64,000 nt of DNA from JAITVM01 sp031551135 (lineage in GTDB: Bacteria > Bacillota > Clostridia > Lachnospirales > JAITVM01). Where the stretch lies: NCBI GenBank assembly GCA_031551135.1, contig JAVBOA010000008.1, forward strand, positions 98,541 through 162,540, given 5' to 3'. The translations under genes were made by a program, and so were the position numbers. Below, in pieces: positions 51,790 through 60,855 of this stretch. The notes beneath the pieces were generated by a model. The model was not told the DNA's origin, did no database searches, and worked only from the letters and a program-made list of their open reading frames with translations. Every line of letters begins with the position of its first letter. The first letter of the stretch is position 1.

Positions 51790-53899
51790 TATCCAATTCC
51801 TCCTTAGAAAGCTGAGAAGACGCAATTTGTCTGTATACTTCGCAATTTTTCAATAAATCTTTATGTCTTCCTATGCCGACAATCTTTCCTTCATCCATAA
51901 CAATAATCTGCTCGGCGTTGCGGATTGTCGAAATTCTTTGTGCCACGATTAAAACCGTATTATCTTTTAATTCATTTTTAATTTCTTCTCTTAATTTTCT
52001 ATCCGTTTTATAATCCAATGCCGAAAAACTGTCATCGAAAATCAGGATATTAGATTTTTTAGCAATAGCACGCGCAATAGAGAGCCTTTGGCGCTGACCG
52101 CCCGAAACATTCGAACCGCTTTGCGCTACATTTTCTTCAAATTTATTTTCTTTTTCCATAATAAAATCATACGCTTGAGCGATTTTAGCCGCCTTTATCA
52201 TTTCTTCTTCGCTAATCGGCTGATCGGAAAATTTTATGTTCGATTCGATTGTTCCGCTGAAAAGCATGGCTTTTTGTGGTATAAATCCGATTTTTTCTCT
52301 GAGTTTATGAAGCGAAGCTTTTTTCACTTCAACGCCCTCTACTAAAATTTCGCCTTCAAAAATTTCATAAAATCGCGGTATAAGATTTATTACCGTAGAT
52401 TTTCCGCTGCCGTTACTTCCGATAAATGCGGTTGTTTCGCCCGGCTTAGCAACGAAATTTATATTTTGCAGAACATATTCATCTGCATCCGGATATTTAA
52501 AATTAACATTTTTAAATTCGACAATTCCTTTTTTGGATGGATTGAAATCCATTGGGTTTTCCGGTTCTTTAATCAAAACATCAGAAGATAAAACTTCGCT
52601 TATCCTTTGCGCCGAAACTGAAGCCCGCGGAAGCATTATCGAAATCATCGAAATCATTAAGAACGAAAACATAATTTGCATAGCGTATTGAATAAACGCC
52701 ATAATGTCGCCGACTTCCAAAAGATTCTGGTCAATATATTTTGCCCCGAAATAGACAATTGCAATCGAGGTAAAGTTCATTATCAGCATCATCAAAGGTT
52801 GCATGCATGACATAAGTCTGGATAAAAATAAATTCAAATCCGTCAAATCACGGTTTGTTTTATCAAATTTTTCCTCTTCAAATTTTTGAGTATTAAACGC
52901 CCGAATTACAAGCATACCCGCCAAAGATTCACGTGTTACTTTATTTAATTTATCTACGATAGTTTGAACTATTTTAAATTTTGGCATTGCGAATCTAAAC
53001 ATTACGATTACCAAACAAAGTATCATGCCAACCGAAACAAGTACAATCATTGACATATTCAAATTGTATCCAAGCACGCGGATGATTCCGCCGATTCCGA
53101 TAATAGGCGCATAAATAACCATTCGCAGCATCATATTCAGCATATTTTGAATTTGTGAAATATCGTTTGTACAACGTGTTATTAATGAAGAAGTTGAAAA
53201 ATTATTAAACTCCGCAGATGAAAAAGAAACAACTTTTTTAAACATATCGTTGCGGACATTCTTCGCCATACTCGATACCGTTTTTGCGGTTACATACGCA
53301 ACAATCACAACGCACAACAAAGACGATAAAGCAACTATCAGCATAATACCGCCCGTTTTTAAAATATAGGAGCTTTGAATTTTTTCCAAATCAGCACCGA
53401 GTTTTTGATATTCGGTTTTTAGAAAATTCACCGTAACCGAATTTACAACTTCCTTTGTGCTTACACTCATTTCACCGCTTTCAATTTCGTCTTCGCTGAT
53501 AGGCAGCTGCGGCATCATTTTTTTTGCCATCAAAGCCAGTTTTCGGCTTAATAAATCATTAAGCTCAGATACTTCCTTATTATTCAGCACAAACGCGCCC
53601 AAGCTTTTCGCATTCGGATATTTCGCGTCATATTCAGTGCTGTCTCCGATTTCAGAATAATTCGCGGTAAAAATATCTTTCTCCGAATCGTCCAAAATCA
53701 TTAAAATTGTTTGATACGTTTCCTTCGATAAAATTTCAGGAGCTTCGGCTTCTATGCCATTATTCGCGATGCCTGTATTTACGATTTTAGACATATAATC
53801 GGGTAAGCTGAGGTCATTATTCGCCTGAAAAAAAAGCAAAACAACGATTATTACAATATTTAAAACATACGGTTTTAAATAACTTCTAAGTTTTAGCAT
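51782..53899 (-). CDS. ABC exporter subunit with degenerate ATPase site and large external domain
   Basis: 705 residues. Between the first two membrane helices (~8-25 and ~175-200) there is an extra extracytoplasmic, helical region of ~150 residues (EILSKETYQTILMILDDSEK and MAKKMMPQLPISEDEIESGE). The ATPase domain has Walker A IGSNGSGKSTVINL, signature VSGGQRQRLSIAR, Walker B LIFDDSFSALD (Asp for Glu) and switch LIVAQRIST (Gln for His). It is the regulatory half of the first heterodimer. ATG after AAAGGAG; the divergent TetR gene 280 bp away probably represses the pair. Confidence 0.93.
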   Translation of the reverse strand: MLKLRSYLKPYVLNIVIIVVLLFFQANNDLSLPDYMSKIVNTGIANNGIEAEAPEILSKETYQTILMILDDSEKDIFTANYSEIGDSTEYDAKYPNAKSLGAFVLNNKEVSELNDLLSRKLALMAKKMMPQLPISEDEIESGEMSVSTKEVVNSVTVNFLKTEYQKLGADLEKIQSSYILKTGGIMLIVALSSLLCVVIVAYVTAKTVSSMAKNVRNDMFKKVVSFSSAEFNNFSTSSLITRCTNDISQIQNMLNMMLRMVIYAPIIGIGGIIRVLGYNLNMSMIVLVSVGMILCLVIVMFRFAMPKFKIVQTIVDKLNKVTRESLAGMLVIRAFNTQKFEEEKFDKTNRDLTDLNLFLSRLMSCMQPLMMLIMNFTSIAIVYFGAKYIDQNLLEVGDIMAFIQYAMQIMFSFLMISMISIMLPRASVSAQRISEVLSSDVLIKEPENPMDFNPSKKGIVEFKNVNFKYPDADEYVLQNINFVAKPGETTAFIGSNGSGKSTVINLIPRFYEIFEGEILVEGVEVKKASLHKLREKIGFIPQKAMLFSGTIESNIKFSDQPISEEEMIKAAKIAQAYDFIMEKENKFEENVAQSGSNVSGGQRQRLSIARAIAKKSNILIFDDSFSALDYKTDRKLREEIKNELKDNTVLIVAQRISTIRNAEQIIVMDEGKIVGIGRHKDLLKNCEVYRQIASSQLSKEELDNE

Positions 53900-54042
53900 C
53901 CTATTATTCTCCTTTGAGCCAACATCGATTTTAAAAAAACAATTGCATTTTATATTACCACGGTAATATTTTTATGTCAATGCATCTATAAAAATTATTG
54001 CTTTAGTTATAAAACTATAGTATTATATTATAATAACATTTT

Positions 54043-54155
54043 ATACTATTTTCATTTTGATAAGTAGAAAAAAATTTTTCACAGCGGAGCGTTTCACGCA
54101 TGCTTCAAGCGTGAAATGAAATATTTTTTTCTATCCTTAATAATGAAAATAGTAT
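54043..54155 (+). repeat. Interspersed 113-bp element, copy C (MITE-like)
   Basis: Reference copy: ends ATACTATTTTCATT and AATGAAAATAGTAT, central stem TTTCACGC / GCGTGAAA around GCATGC. It lies between the divergent tetR and ABC exporter genes, its right end only 9 bases before the tetR ribosome site, so it must influence that regulatory region. A TATAAT-like sequence is formed at its right boundary (54156-54161). Confidence 0.9.
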
Positions 54156-54179
54156 TATAATAACAGGAGGTGACGATTT

Positions 54180-54779
54180 TTGGATACAAATCCTATGACA
54201 ACTAAGGAAAAAATTTTAAAAAACTCCATTGATTTGATAAATCTAAAAGGATTTGAGGCGGTAACGCTGAAAGAAATCTGCGATTCCGCAAATATTTCAA
54301 AACATACTTTCTATTATTATTTTTCATCTAAAGAAGATCTTCTGCGTTCATTTTTTTCTATCGAACGCGAAATTTCTCCAAACGAGCTTATCGACATTAT
54401 CAACGCAAAAAATAACATTGAAGTTTATTTTAAATTAACGAATTCTCTTTTAAATCGTTTTGAAAAAATCGGAGTAGAAATTTTGAAACAAATTCTGATT
54501 TTGAATCTCGCAAAGGGAATTGGGACATTTTGTGAAAACGACACAGAAAGTATCAGAGCGATTAAAGAACTGCAGATTGAAGCAATCCGCAAAGCTCAAG
54601 ATGCAAATGAGATTAATAATAAATCCGACCCGAAAGATTTGCTGAAAACTTGTTTTAAAATAAAGATGAGTCTTATTTTCTTTTGGTGTGTTTCTAACGG
54701 AGATTTTGATTTAAAAAAGGCTTTTCGTAACTCAATAGAAATTTGTATGGACATTGCGCCCGAATTGCGGCTATCATAA
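54180..54779 (+). CDS. TetR-family transcriptional regulator
   Basis: 199 residues. The N-terminal DNA-binding domain has TKEKILKNSIDLINLKGFEA and VTLKEICDSANISKHTFYYY, then FSSKEDLLRSFF, the TetR hallmark. The helical C-terminal half (~60-199) binds an unknown ligand. Start TTG at 54180 is favoured by AGGAGGTGA at 7 bases; the ATG at 54195 is an alternative. Divergent from the ABC exporter operon, so it is probably the repressor of that operon and of itself. Copy C of the repeat lies in the shared promoter region. Confidence 0.9.
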   Translation: MDTNPMTTKEKILKNSIDLINLKGFEAVTLKEICDSANISKHTFYYYFSSKEDLLRSFFSIEREISPNELIDIINAKNNIEVYFKLTNSLLNRFEKIGVEILKQILILNLAKGIGTFCENDTESIRAIKELQIEAIRKAQDANEINNKSDPKDLLKTCFKIKMSLIFFWCVSNGDFDLKKAFRNSIEICMDIAPELRLS

Positions 54780-54794
54780 AAACTTGAATGTATC

Positions 54795-54818
54795 AGAATG
54801 GCGCGATTGCGCCATTCT
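54795..54818 (+). terminator. Terminator after tetR
   Basis: AGAATGGCGC (54795-54804) pairs with GCGCCATTCT (54809-54818), a 10-bp stem followed by a T-rich tract. It may also serve smpB from the other side. Confidence 0.85.
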
Positions 54819-55295
54819 TTAATTTAAATTTTTTATCTTAAATAATTTTTCCGATTCGCGTTTTTGGTCTTTCTTAGCGATAGAATCACGTTTATCGTAT
54901 AATTTTTTTCCTTTTGCGATAGCGATATCTAATTTTACAAGGCTTCCTTTTAAATAAATTTTCGTCGGAATAACTGTGTATCCGTCTCGAGTTATTGCAC
55001 CCAATAATTTCGCAATTTCTTTTTTGTGCAGCAAAAGCCGACGCTTTCGGAGGGGGTCTTTATTAAAAATATTTCCCTGTTCATACGGGCTGACGTGCAT
55101 ATTATGAACAAAAGCCTCATTATTTTCTATTTTTATAAAAGAATCTTTGAGATTGCATTTCCCGGCGCGCAAAGATTTCACTTCTGTTCCGACAAGCTCT
55201 ATTCCCGCCTGAAAAGTCTCTTCTATAAAATAATCATGAAAGGCTTTTTTATTTTGCGCCAGCAATTTATAGCCATTCTTATCTTTTTCCGCCAT
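54819..55295 (-). CDS. smpB: SsrA-binding protein SmpB
   Basis: Binds tmRNA and brings it to stalled ribosomes (trans-translation). 158 residues from the ATG at 55293-55295, which follows AAGGTGG; 34 upstream codons in the open frame have no support. OB-fold core: AFHDYFIEETFQAGIELVGT, EVKSLRAGKCNLKDSF, LLLHKKEIAKLLG. The basic tail KKLYDKRDSIAKKDQKRESE reaches the decoding centre. It belongs to the secG-rnr-smpB set, but an S41-like gene on the other strand is inserted between rnr and smpB. Confidence 0.96.
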   Translation of the reverse strand: MAEKDKNGYKLLAQNKKAFHDYFIEETFQAGIELVGTEVKSLRAGKCNLKDSFIKIENNEAFVHNMHVSPYEQGNIFNKDPLRKRRLLLHKKEIAKLLGAITRDGYTVIPTKIYLKGSLVKLDIAIAKGKKLYDKRDSIAKKDQKRESEKLFKIKNLN

Positions 55296-55370
55296 ACAAA
55301 CCACCTTATTATATTTTTCCAATGAATTATTTTCCGCTCTATTGCAAATAATTTTCTTTATATTATAATG

Positions 55371-55523
55371 TAACGTGAGTTCGACGTAGTCGAACAAGAT
55401 GCGTAAACAGCTTAAATCGCACAGCGATTTTCACGTTATGAGTATTTTTTCATGCGCTTTTTGCATGGAAAAGTACGAATATAATCAGAAGTTTGATGAG
55501 CGTTTTTTGCTCATCGAACTCAC
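55371..55523. repeat. Cluster of nested hairpins with terminal inverted repeats
   Basis: GTGAGTTCGA (55375-55384) and TCGAACTCAC (55514-55523) bound about 150 bp containing at least four further stems: GTTCGA/TCGAAC (55379-55395), AAATCGC/GCGATTT (55414-55430), TAACGTGA/TCACGTTA (55371-55438), CATGC/GCATG (55451-55467) and GATGAGC/GCTCATC (55495-55515). No protein frame. It could be an IS-derived repeat or a structured RNA; it lies between divergent smpB and the S41-like gene. Confidence 0.7.
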
Positions 55524-55563
55524 ATAAATATAGAAAATTTAAACCATAAAAAGAGGCGATTAT

Positions 55564-56481
55564 ATGAAACACAGTTTGTTTCCCGATTACGAAAAAAAAT
55601 TCAAAAGATTACGCATTCTTTTTATAATGTCATTGATTATTATTTTTGCTATTATATTTAACAATGCCGATTATTATATATTTAAATTTCTTATTTCATA
55701 TAATTACGTTTATACCAAATCTTTGGACGCGATTTATGACCAAGCTTTGGGCGAAGGAAATTATTCCGGCTATACCAAAAATTTTGATGAAGTCGTGATG
55801 TCGGTACTTACCGAAAAAATTCGCTCTATCGATAATGACAGATATACTTATTTATATAATCCTAAACAATATGCGATTTCGAAAGAAAACACAAAAACCG
55901 AAGCCGCCAACGCGCGGATTGATAAGTTAAGCGAAAATACCGCTTATTTATTAATACCGAATGTTTCAAAATATACGCGCGATTTTGTTAAAAAGAATTT
56001 CGATGAATTAAATAAATACGAAAATATTATTATCGATTTACAGAATAATTACGGCGGCGCACTGAACAGCCTTTACGAAATAGAAGATTTATTTCTGCCG
56101 AAAGGCACTACTCTCGGCTATGAAACCGCACGGCTCGGACTTTTTTCAAGACAAATAAAAGCGAAATCCAACCGTGATTTTGATTTCAAAAATATTTATA
56201 TTTTGCAGAACGACAGCACGGCCAGCTCTGCCGAAGGCTTTATAAATGCTCTCCGGCAAAATATGGACAACGTAATTTGTGTCGGAACAAAAACTTTCGG
56301 CAAAGGTATCGGTCAGGTCGTTGTTCCGCTGACTTCGGGTTATGCTGTCAAAGCAACCGTAATTACCGTCGAAACTCCGAATAATACTTCTATCCACAAA
56401 ACCGGTATAATTCCCGATATCGAATATAAAGAAGCAGATATCATTGATTATACTTTTAATCTGATAGAGAATCCTCAATAA
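55564..56481 (+). CDS. Membrane-anchored S41-family (C-terminal processing-like) peptidase
   Basis: 305 residues. One N-terminal membrane helix at ~17-37 (RILFIMSLIIIFAIIFNNA), then an extracytoplasmic S41 domain without the PDZ domain of CtpA. The core has IIIDLQNNYGGALNSLYEI, the nucleophile Ser in NDSTASSAEGFINAL (~215) and the Lys base in GTKTFGKGIGQVVV (~245), then TSGYAVKATVITVETPN and a final KTGIIPDIEY. These match the Ser-Lys dyad of the family. ATG after AAAGAGGCG. Its 3' end overlaps rnr by 26 bp in convergent orientation. It may process envelope or spore proteins; target unknown. Confidence 0.83.
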   Translation: MKHSLFPDYEKKFKRLRILFIMSLIIIFAIIFNNADYYIFKFLISYNYVYTKSLDAIYDQALGEGNYSGYTKNFDEVVMSVLTEKIRSIDNDRYTYLYNPKQYAISKENTKTEAANARIDKLSENTAYLLIPNVSKYTRDFVKKNFDELNKYENIIIDLQNNYGGALNSLYEIEDLFLPKGTTLGYETARLGLFSRQIKAKSNRDFDFKNIYILQNDSTASSAEGFINALRQNMDNVICVGTKTFGKGIGQVVVPLTSGYAVKATVITVETPNNTSIHKTGIIPDIEYKEADIIDYTFNLIENPQ

Positions 56482-58585
56482 TAAAATCAATTTTGCGTTC
56501 TTCTTTATCGGCTCGGACTAATTGCACCGAAACTTTATCGCCAAGTGCAAATTTGCGTTTTGTTTTGTGACCCAAATAATAATGCCCTTTTTCATCATAA
56601 ATATAATTGTCGTTCGGCAGGTCATTTATTCTAATCATGCCCTCTACCGTATTCGGCAAGGTGACATAAATTCCCCATGAGGTTACGGAAGTAATTATTC
56701 CGTCAAAAACTTTGCCGATGTATTTTTCCATATACTCGGCTTTTTTCATGTTGTCGACTTCACGCTCGGCGACCTCGGCAACTCTTTCGGTTATGGAAGC
56801 CTGCTTGCAAACCGACGGAAGAATATGCTCGTAATGATTTTTGCGGCTTTCTGTAATTCCCTGCGTAATATTTTCTTTAATTATGCGGTGAATCTGCAAA
56901 TCCGGATAGCGGCGAATCGGCGAAGTAAAATGCGTATAATATTTTGCTGCCAATCCAAAATGCCCTAAATTCACATCTGTATATCGTGCTTGTTTTAAGC
57001 TGCGCAAAACTATTCTCGAAATTAACGATTCTTCCGGAGTTGACTCAACTTTCGAAAGAAGCTTTTGCAAATTTTTCGGATGCGCAATATTTCCCTTCAT
57101 ATTATAACCGAACTGCTTTATGAATTCGAGTAATTTTTCCATTTTTTCGGCATCAGGCTCTTCGTGAGTTCGGTAAACAAAAGGCATGTCCATCCAATGA
57201 TAAGTTTCCGCAACAGTTTCGTTTGCCATCAGCATGAATTCTTCGATTATGCTTGTAGCTTTGTTGCGCTCGTAAGCCTTTATGTCTATTGCTTTTCCTT
57301 CTGCATCAACAATTATTTTCGCTTCCGGAAAATCAAATTCTATCGCGCCGCGCGCAATTCTTTTTTCACGCAAAACGCCTGATAATTTTTCCATATTTTT
57401 GAACATCGTCATAAAATCTTGATATTCATTAAAATATTTTGATTCCGGATTTGTGACTAAATCATTTACTATCGTATAAGTCATTCTTCTTTTTACTTTT
57501 ATAACGGCTTCGAAAATTTCATGGTCAACGAGATTTCCTTTGTCATCTATTTCCATTTCGCAAGCCAAAGCAAGGCGGTCAACATCTTCATTAAGCGAAC
57601 AAATTCCGTTTGAGAGCTTGTGCGGAAGCATCGGAATTACACGGTCCGCAAGATATACGCTCGTTCCCCGTTTCAAAGCCTCTTTATCAAGCGGAGAGTT
57701 TTCGCGGACATAATGCGTAACGTCTGCGATATAAACTCCAAGCATGAAATTTCCGTTTTCTTTGATTTCCAGATAAACCGCATCGTCGATATCTTTTGTG
57801 TCTTCGCCGTCTATTGTAACCAAAGATTTTCCTTTTAAATCACGCCTGTTTGAATATTCGTTTTCCAAAACTTCTTCCGGAATTTTTTGAATTTCCTGAA
57901 AAACTTCCTCCGGAAATTCAATCGGGATTTCCAATTGTCCGACTATACTCAAAACATCCACGCCGGGGTCGTTCGCATGTCCTAAAATTTCCAAAATCTC
58001 TCCTTCGAGATTTTCGGTTTTCTGATTATAATTTAAAATCCGGCAAATAACTTTATGTCCGGATACCGCCCCACTTGCTTTGTTTTTCGAAATACGAATG
58101 TATTCGGAGAGTTTTTTATTATCCGGTATTACATAAGCTTCTTTTTTACGCTGAACAAAAGTTCCGACAACTCTATCCGAGATTCGTTCGACGATTTTTA
58201 CAATCGAACCCTCTGATTTTTTAAATTTATTCGCAGCAAGCGTAATTCTGCAAAAAACTTTATCCTTATGAATCGCGCCGTTTACTTCGCTTAGCGGAAT
58301 AAAAATCTCGCCTTTTGTCGGGTCGTCGGGCGAAACAAAACCAAAGCCGTGGCTTGTTCCCAAAAACGTACCCAAAATAATATTTGTTTTTTCCGGCAAA
58401 TTGATATTGCCTTTTTTAGTAATAATAATTTTGCTCTCGGCTTCTAATTTGCTTATAATCTTCTCGAATTCCTTTTTTTCTGATTCGGGAACTTGCAATA
58501 AAAACGAAATTTCTTTTGCTTTCATTGGTGTATATTTTTCATCATTCAAAAACTCTAAAATTAATTCTTCCTTATTTATATCCAT
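56456..58585 (-). CDS. rnr: Ribonuclease R
   Basis: 3'-5' exoribonuclease that degrades structured RNA and, with SmpB and tmRNA, clears stalled mRNA. 709 residues from the ATG at 58583-58585 (GAGGAG upstream). Order of domains: N-terminal HTH-like, cold-shock domains (~70-220), RNB catalytic domain with SLVTIDGEDTKDIDDAVYLE (metal-binding Asp residues) and YTHFTSPIRRYPDLQIHRII, and a C-terminal S1 domain (VFDGIITSVTSWGIYVTLPN). It overlaps the S41-like gene by 26 bp at its end. It follows secG, as in most Gram-positives. Confidence 0.96.
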   Translation of the reverse strand: MDINKEELILEFLNDEKYTPMKAKEISFLLQVPESEKKEFEKIISKLEAESKIIITKKGNINLPEKTNIILGTFLGTSHGFGFVSPDDPTKGEIFIPLSEVNGAIHKDKVFCRITLAANKFKKSEGSIVKIVERISDRVVGTFVQRKKEAYVIPDNKKLSEYIRISKNKASGAVSGHKVICRILNYNQKTENLEGEILEILGHANDPGVDVLSIVGQLEIPIEFPEEVFQEIQKIPEEVLENEYSNRRDLKGKSLVTIDGEDTKDIDDAVYLEIKENGNFMLGVYIADVTHYVRENSPLDKEALKRGTSVYLADRVIPMLPHKLSNGICSLNEDVDRLALACEMEIDDKGNLVDHEIFEAVIKVKRRMTYTIVNDLVTNPESKYFNEYQDFMTMFKNMEKLSGVLREKRIARGAIEFDFPEAKIIVDAEGKAIDIKAYERNKATSIIEEFMLMANETVAETYHWMDMPFVYRTHEEPDAEKMEKLLEFIKQFGYNMKGNIAHPKNLQKLLSKVESTPEESLISRIVLRSLKQARYTDVNLGHFGLAAKYYTHFTSPIRRYPDLQIHRIIKENITQGITESRKNHYEHILPSVCKQASITERVAEVAEREVDNMKKAEYMEKYIGKVFDGIITSVTSWGIYVTLPNTVEGMIRINDLPNDNYIYDEKGHYYLGHKTKRKFALGDKVSVQLVRADKEERKIDFIIEDSLSD

Positions 58586-58673
58586 AAACTCCTCACTGAT
58601 TTTTATATTGTAAAACAAAAAACCATAATAAATAAGCATTCTTATATATTATGGTCAAATTATTTTAAAAAAA

Positions 58674-58910
58674 TTATTTTATAAAACCTATTAATACGGC
58701 AAGAACAAAGAATAAAACACCCGATATTTTGGTGTAAAGTTCTAATTTGCCTTCCATAGATCTTCCTTTATTTTTTTCCCAAAAAGTTCCGCCTTGGGCG
58801 CTCGTAATTCCTGCACTTCCCAAACCCGACTGTCTCTTTTTTTGCAAAAGGATAACAGTTACCATAAATACACAATTAATTAAAAATAAAACCATTAATA
58901 CTACGCTCAT
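58674..58910 (-). CDS. secG: Preprotein translocase subunit SecG
   Basis: Accessory subunit of the SecYEG channel. 78 residues from the ATG at 58908-58910 after TAGGAGGTG; the longer open frame is not used. Two membrane helices (VVLMVLFLINCVFMVTVILL and YTKISGVLFFVLAVLIGFI) separated by the conserved loop SGLGSAGITSAQGGTFWEKN. It stands first in secG-rnr, the standard Gram-positive order. Confidence 0.93.
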   Translation of the reverse strand: MSVVLMVLFLINCVFMVTVILLQKKRQSGLGSAGITSAQGGTFWEKNKGRSMEGKLELYTKISGVLFFVLAVLIGFIK

Positions 58911-59017
58911 AAACACACCTCCTAACGAGTCGTTACGCTTTTGCAAAACTGTTTTATATAAAGCTTTGCAATGTAGCCTTAGACATTGTAACACATAAAG
59001 TTTCTACTATCAAGAGC

Positions 59018-60586
59018 TTATTTTTTTATTTTTTCCATCAAGAATTCTGCGGCTTTAATCCCGTCAACAGCCGCCGTCATTATGCCGCCTGCATAACCTG
59101 CGCCCTCACCCGCCAAAAAAATTCCTTTTATATTGGATTCATATTTGTCATCACGTACAATTCGAATCGGCGAAGATGACCTTGTTTCCGCAAACGTAAG
59201 CACAGCATCATAAGAATTAAATCCATTCATTTTTTGATTCATATCCAAAACAGCTTTCTTGAATGAAAATAAAATTTCTTCGGAAAAACATTCATTGAGA
59301 TTAGCAAATTCATAACCCGGCATATAAGACGGAACAACGCGACCGAGAGAAGTCGATTTTTTATTTTCCAAAAAATCTCCCAACAATTGCACAGGGGCTT
59401 TAAAATTTCCTCCGCCTAGCCTAAACGCTTTTTCTTCTAATTGAATTTGAAAATCCATACCCGCAAAAACTCCGTCGTCCTTAAAATCTTCATTCCCTAT
59501 TCCAACAAGCAGAGCCGAATTTGCATTTTCGGAATTTCGTTTGTATACGCTCATTCCGTTTGTAACAAGCCGGCCGTTTTCCGAAGCCGCCGCCACTACT
59601 TCACCGCCGGGACACATGCAAAAAGTATAAACTCCTCGCCCGTTTGAAATATGCGAATTTAATTTATATTCGGCAGCCGGAAGTTTTTTGTTAAGCTCTC
59701 CGTATTGAGATTTATTTATTTCGGATTGCAAATGCTCTATCCTCATGCCTACGGAAAAATTTTTCCGCTCGATTTTTAATTTCTTATCATATAATAATCG
59801 AAATGTTTCACGAGCGCTGTGTCCAAGCGCAAAAATCGCATTTTTACATTCAATAAAATATTCTCCGTTTTCGGATTTTATTTTCAAAGCCTTTAGATTA
59901 TCGTTTTTGATTTCAATATCAATTAATTTATTTAAAAATCTATATTCTCCGCCCAAAGAAATTATTTTTTTTCTGATATTAATCAGAATTTCCAAAAGCT
60001 TGTCCGTACCGATATGAGGTTTTGCCAAATATCCGATTTCTTCGGGCGCGCCCGAATTTATAAATTCCTCCAAAACTTTTTTAATACGAAAATCATTCAC
60101 GCCAGTAGTCAATTTTCCGTCCGAAAATGTTCCCGCGCCGCCTTCGCCGAATTGTATATTCGATTCTTCATTTAAAATTCCCGTTTTAAAAAAACTGTCT
60201 ACATCTTTTTTACGATCCAGTACATTTTTTCCGCGTTCCAAAATAATCGGTTTCAGTCCCGACTCGGCCAAAATCAGTGCCGCAAAAAGTCCGCATGGCC
60301 CGGAACCGATTATTACCGGCCTTTGCTCGGAAACAATTTTTTTTATTTCATATTTTTTTATTTCTATTTTCAAAATATCTTTGTTGTTTATATATTTCAT
60401 TTCGTTATCGATTTCCAAATCCACAGAATACACATAAAATATATTTTTTTTATCGCGTGCGTCGATCGACTTTTTAGAAATAACGAAATTATTTATTCTC
60501 GCGCCTTTGAGCTTTTTCGAAACCTTCCGCTTTAAATCTTCAATTTCCGAATCTATTGGCATCTTTATATTATTAATTCTTATCAA
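59018..60586 (-). CDS. FAD-dependent oxidoreductase (COG2509-like)
   Basis: 522 residues. N-terminal ~85 residues precede the FAD Rossmann motif VIIGSGPCGLFAALILAESG; ILERGKNVLDRKKDV and the FGEGGAGTFSDGKLT block are hallmarks of this uncharacterised dehydrogenase family. Later landmarks are FALGHSARETFRLLY, TFCMCPGGEVVAAASENGRL and FLAGEGAGYAGGIMTAAVDG. Start TTG at 60586 after GGAGTGAT. The natural substrate is not established for the family. It is the last host-type gene before the mobile region. Confidence 0.88.
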   Translation of the reverse strand: MIRINNIKMPIDSEIEDLKRKVSKKLKGARINNFVISKKSIDARDKKNIFYVYSVDLEIDNEMKYINNKDILKIEIKKYEIKKIVSEQRPVIIGSGPCGLFAALILAESGLKPIILERGKNVLDRKKDVDSFFKTGILNEESNIQFGEGGAGTFSDGKLTTGVNDFRIKKVLEEFINSGAPEEIGYLAKPHIGTDKLLEILINIRKKIISLGGEYRFLNKLIDIEIKNDNLKALKIKSENGEYFIECKNAIFALGHSARETFRLLYDKKLKIERKNFSVGMRIEHLQSEINKSQYGELNKKLPAAEYKLNSHISNGRGVYTFCMCPGGEVVAAASENGRLVTNGMSVYKRNSENANSALLVGIGNEDFKDDGVFAGMDFQIQLEEKAFRLGGGNFKAPVQLLGDFLENKKSTSLGRVVPSYMPGYEFANLNECFSEEILFSFKKAVLDMNQKMNGFNSYDAVLTFAETRSSSPIRIVRDDKYESNIKGIFLAGEGAGYAGGIMTAAVDGIKAAEFLMEKIKK

Positions 60587-60855
60587 AAAAAATCACTCCT
60601 CAAGTTTGGAGTATAGCAGTTATTCAAAATATAGGCAATTGGTTTTATCTCGTTTGCACGGAAATTTAGTTTTGAAAAATTGATGGAGCAAGATTAAAAA
60701 TATTGCATGGTTCTATCATATAATCAAGCATTACCACATTATTGTCTGTATAATGGGGTTAAAACCCTCGCCTTTTAGGCGAAACCTTTAGGTCAACCTC
60801 CTAAGAGTAGAATTAAATTCAGGACTTGAGAAAAACTACTCAAGAGGTGAATTTA
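60587..60855. other. Host/mobile-DNA junction region
   Basis: About 270 bp between the FAD gene and the IS transposase. The right part carries the left-end hairpin of the IS. No gene; the point where host DNA ends cannot be fixed by eye. Confidence 0.4.

Noticed and set aside
55375..55523. tRNA or tmRNA gene near smpB
   Set aside because: TTCGA-type motifs are present, but no cloverleaf, CCA-end acceptor stem or tmRNA tag frame could be drawn.
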